NCBI GenBank assembly: GCA_036365515.1
Contig: CM070874.1
Location: 40,226,083-40,290,082 of the forward strand
Reading direction: 5' to 3'
Length of the DNA: 64,000 bases
From: Torymus aiolomorphi
Lineage: Eukaryota > Arthropoda > Insecta > Hymenoptera > Torymidae
Under the pieces are notes generated by a model. The model was not told the origin of the DNA, did no database searches, and saw only the letters and a program-made list of their open reading frames with translations. Of the stretch, positions 61,508 through 64,000 are shown one piece after another (the stretch's first letter is position 1; each line of letters starts with the position of its first letter). The position numbers and the translations under genes were made by a program.

Positions 61508-62272
61508 TCACATGCTCTAACAAAATTCTTTAAAAAAAGAAATTTTTTTTTTAAGCGGGAAGTTTTTAAGGCAGAGGCCGCGTTCCGCCATTCACAGATC
61601 ACGGTAGATAGTACCAAAGTTGATTATCTCTGCTTATCATTAGGCTCTGAGGGCATGTCGGCTATTAGGGACTTACTGAAAACAAATTCCACAGCTCCGG
61701 ACTACTATGAATTAGTAAAAGAGCCTCTTATCGCGACCTCTGCCAGCTCTGCAGAACATAACCTGCGAAAATTATTAAAGGGGGAAGTGCCGACCGATGG
61801 TAAGCCCACGAGAATTCTTCAAAGGCTTCGCGCTCTTAATCAAGGCTCGTGCGACGATAAGATTATTCAAACTGTCTTGCTCGACCAACTTCCACCACAT
61901 CACCGTTTGATCCTTGTTGCCACTGATGCCTCTGACCTCAACAAGTTAGCTGAAGCAGCTGACAGAATGGCTGAAACTTCTGGCACCGCGGATGCCCCAA
62001 TTCATGCTGTTTCTTCGAGTCAGTTGACCCCGGCTACTCTTGAAGCCCTGCTCAAGCGCTTTGATCGCCTCGAGCGGAAGGTTGACGCGCTGTCCAAGGA
62101 ATCAGCTGGTGGCCAGGACTCTTCCAACGACTCCACAAGTTCTCGATCCAGGGGTAGGTCTAGGCGCGCTCGCTCTTCTAGCCGCAATTCCTCAGGCCTA
62201 TGCCACGCGCACAGAAAATATCCAGATAGTCCGCGTTCATGCAGGGAATGGTGTTCCAAATTTTCTGATTGA
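61508..62272 (+). CDS. Gag (C-terminal part recognisable) of the CsRn1-type element
   Basis: The frame is open from 61508; the first in-frame ATG is 61655 (MSAIRDLL), but similarity to Gag begins upstream (VFKAEAAFRHSQITVDSTKVDYL), so the true start is lost or lies in another frame. It contains a helical region, LLDQLPPHHRLILVATDASD, an Arg/Ser-rich linker and GLCHAHRKYPDSPRSCREWC, a CX2HX9CX3C zinc knuckle. It ends at TGA 62270-62272. It would package element RNA. Confidence 0.65.
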   Translation, partial: SHALTKFFKKRNFFFKREVFKAEAAFRHSQITVDSTKVDYLCLSLGSEGMSAIRDLLKTNSTAPDYYELVKEPLIATSASSAEHNLRKLLKGEVPTDGKPTRILQRLRALNQGSCDDKIIQTVLLDQLPPHHRLILVATDASDLNKLAEAADRMAETSGTADAPIHAVSSSQLTPATLEALLKRFDRLERKVDALSKESAGGQDSSNDSTSSRSRGRSRRARSSSRNSSGLCHAHRKYPDSPRSCREWCSKFSD

Positions 62273-64000
62273 CAGAAACAAAACCCGCCAAAAAACTAAC
62301 TCAACCTTCTGTTGAGGAGACGTCTTCAGAAGGCCCTCGTTTATCCAAACGTCTTCATGTGCGTGACCGTATTTCGGGCAAGACGTTCCTTATCGATACT
62401 GGTGCGGAAATTTCGCTCGTTCCAGCAAATCCTAAGGCATGCGGCAAGCCCAGCTCCTTCAAGCCTTTTGCGGCGAACAACTCTTTAATAAGTACCTATG
62501 GCGAATCGATGCTCACGCTTAATCGGGGCATTCGGCGCCCCATTCGCTGGAGTTTCTGCATCGCGGATGTTCCTCATCCCATTATAGGTGCCGATCTCTT
62601 ATCTCATTATGGCCTTCTGGTAGACCTTAAAAGAAGTCGTCTTGTGGACTCTTCTACCAATATCTATTCCCTTGCAGTAGTAAAAGATGTTTCGGTCGAC
62701 TCTGTTTTTGCAGTCGTTCCCGACTCAGAGTGTGCTAAGATTCTCGCTGATTTTCCGGAGATCACGGGCGTTTCCAAACCCACAGTCCCTAGAAATAGCG
62801 ATGTCTTTCATCATATCTTAACCTCTGGCCCCTCAGTCTCGGAGCGTCCTCGTAGCCTTGCTCCAGACAAGTTAAAAGCGGCGAAAGCCGAATTTGATGC
62901 TTGGATTGAGGCTGGAATTTACCGCCCCTCCAGCAGCCCTTGGGCAAGCCCCCTCCATATGAAGTTGAAAAAGGATAATTCTTGGAGACCGTGTGGTGAT
63001 TATAGGCGCTTAAATGCCGCCACGGTCCCAGATAAATATCTGACTAGTCATATCCATGACTGCACAAATAACCTTCATGGTAAAAAAGTCTTTTCGGCGC
63101 TTGATCACCACCAAGCGTTCAATCAGATCCCCGTTGCCCCCGAGGACATACCGAAAACGGCCATCATAACCCCTTTCGGCCTTTTCGAGTTCATGTATAT
63201 GACCTTCGGGCTTCGTAACGCGAGTCAAACCTTTCAGCGCTACATTAGTAGCGCGCTAGGTGATCTCGATTTCGTATACCTCTATATTGATTATATTCTT
63301 ATTGCTTCATTCTCTCTTGAAGAACACTACTCTCATCTTCGCACAGTCTTTGAACGACTTAAGAAGTTTCATCTTCGTCTCAATGCCGAAAAATGTACCT
63401 TTGCTGCTGAAGAGTTAGAATTTTTAGGTTATCTTGTGAATGGTGAAGGCATCCGCCCCATTCCAAGTAGAGTTGAAGCTATTTTGAATTATCCTAAACC
63501 TCAAACTATAGCAGAACTTCGCAAATTTGTCGGTACCGTAAATTTTTACCGCCGTAACATGCCTCGTGCTGCGACTTTTCAAGCCCCTCTCAATGCTCTT
63601 TTTAACGATTCTCGCAAGAACGATAAACGTCCCGTTCCGTGGACGCCTGAAGCGGAGGAAGCTTTCGTTCGTGTTAAGAAGGAGTTGTCAGCAGCAGCTC
63701 TGTTTGTTCACCCCCGCGTTGGTACGGAAATACGCATCGTCTCTGATGCCTCCAATTCTGGAATGGGAGCTGCCCTTGAACAGCTGTCCCTCACTGGAAT
63801 TTGGAAACCTTTAGCTTTCATTTCGAAAAAGTTCTCCCCCTCACAGCGGAAGTACAGTGCATATAACCGTGAGCTCAAGGCCATATATGAAGATGTTAAA
63901 TACTTCTCGTTTCTTGTTGAAGGCAGAGACTTCAAGATCTTAACAGATCACAAACCACTCATTGATGCTTTCATGCAGAAGCCTGATAAGGCACCACCGC
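62269..64000 (+). CDS. Pol of the CsRn1-type element: protease, reverse transcriptase, RNase H (partial)
   Basis: Open from 62269 in the -1 frame relative to gag (overlap only four bases) to the window end. The protease has FLIDTGAEISLVP and IIGADLLSHYGLLVD. The reverse transcriptase has WRPCGDYRRLNAATVPDKY, FSALDHHQAFNQIPV, TPFGLFEFMYMTFGLRNASQ and YLYIDYILIAS. RNase H begins at VSDASNSGMGAAL, with YNRELKAIY and LTDHKPL. The reverse-transcriptase box reads YIDY where YIDD or YLDD is expected, so the second catalytic Asp is lost and this copy cannot be active. Integrase would lie beyond the window. Confidence 0.85.
   Translation, partial: MTETKPAKKLTQPSVEETSSEGPRLSKRLHVRDRISGKTFLIDTGAEISLVPANPKACGKPSSFKPFAANNSLISTYGESMLTLNRGIRRPIRWSFCIADVPHPIIGADLLSHYGLLVDLKRSRLVDSSTNIYSLAVVKDVSVDSVFAVVPDSECAKILADFPEITGVSKPTVPRNSDVFHHILTSGPSVSERPRSLAPDKLKAAKAEFDAWIEAGIYRPSSSPWASPLHMKLKKDNSWRPCGDYRRLNAATVPDKYLTSHIHDCTNNLHGKKVFSALDHHQAFNQIPVAPEDIPKTAIITPFGLFEFMYMTFGLRNASQTFQRYISSALGDLDFVYLYIDYILIASFSLEEHYSHLRTVFERLKKFHLRLNAEKCTFAAEELEFLGYLVNGEGIRPIPSRVEAILNYPKPQTIAELRKFVGTVNFYRRNMPRAATFQAPLNALFNDSRKNDKRPVPWTPEAEEAFVRVKKELSAAALFVHPRVGTEIRIVSDASNSGMGAALEQLSLTGIWKPLAFISKKFSPSQRKYSAYNRELKAIYEDVKYFSFLVEGRDFKILTDHKPLIDAFMQKPDKAPP

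Larger units (their letters stand above)
60310..64000 (+). mobile_element. CsRn1-type Ty3/gypsy LTR retrotransposon, 5' part
   Basis: 5' LTR, primer site, leader, gag and pol follow in order and run past the window end. The Gag knuckle CX2HX9CX3C and a primer site fitting tRNA-Trp are known marks of the CsRn1 lineage. Reading frames are damaged (see gag and pol). Confidence 0.8.

Overview
The window is repeat-rich, AT-rich nuclear DNA from an arthropod, most likely an insect. The evidence is the kinds of transposon present (CACTA/tnp2-type transposase, mariner, a CsRn1-type Ty3/gypsy element, a CR1/Jockey-group non-LTR element, TTAA-flanked and hAT-like MITEs), AG/GT-type introns, long microsatellites and satellite arrays. 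A hymenopteran is a guess only. I found no bacterial operon, rRNA gene, convincing complete tRNA gene or CRISPR array. Percent identities are by eye; no alignment was run.

Layout. 1-9.2 kb (minus strand): a tnp2-like transposase gene broken by a 490-bp MITE and by a block of about 6.6 kb that contains a 2.4-kb foldback element, itself holding an 81-bp hAT-like MITE. 9.3-14.9 kb (minus): a multi-exon gene of unrecognised function whose splice phases agree at all but one junction. It includes a tandemly duplicated phase-symmetric exon and is cut off upstream by a satellite array. 15.0-49.7 kb: a very large inverted structure. Three satellite arrays (63-bp A, about 145-bp B, 63-bp C) plus a 5.4-kb TTAA-flanked block lie on the left (18.68-27.9 kb) and again in reverse complement on the right (28.8-29.6 plus 40.3-48.7 kb), around an 883-bp spacer made of a 155-bp satellite. 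The right arm is interrupted by a 10.7-kb minus-strand LTR element that carries a zinc-knuckle-array Gag-like protein but no visible polymerase, and whose 3' LTR holds another 2.8-kb element. 49.7-53.2 kb: AT-rich, with a tandem repeat. 53.2-57.7 kb (minus): a non-LTR retrotransposon with two intact overlapping ORFs. 57.8-58.5 kb: a satellite rich in CCTATAGG and CCTGCAGG palindromes. 58.4-60.3 kb: fragments of an unrecognised ORF and a dead mariner. 60.3 kb to the end (plus): 5' LTR, leader, gag and pol of a CsRn1-type element running off the window.

Relative ages can be read from the palindrome. The arms are closely similar, yet several insertions occur in only one arm: a 226-bp MITE with an 8-bp duplication (left); a 564-bp TTAA MITE, a 250-bp insert with a hammerhead-ribozyme-like motif and the LTR element (right). 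These arrived after the arms were formed. One segment of about 210 bp has the same orientation in both arms and so has been flipped in one of them. I consider the palindrome with its flipped segment, the phased 21-bp satellite family and the polymerase-less zinc-knuckle LTR element the most novel content.
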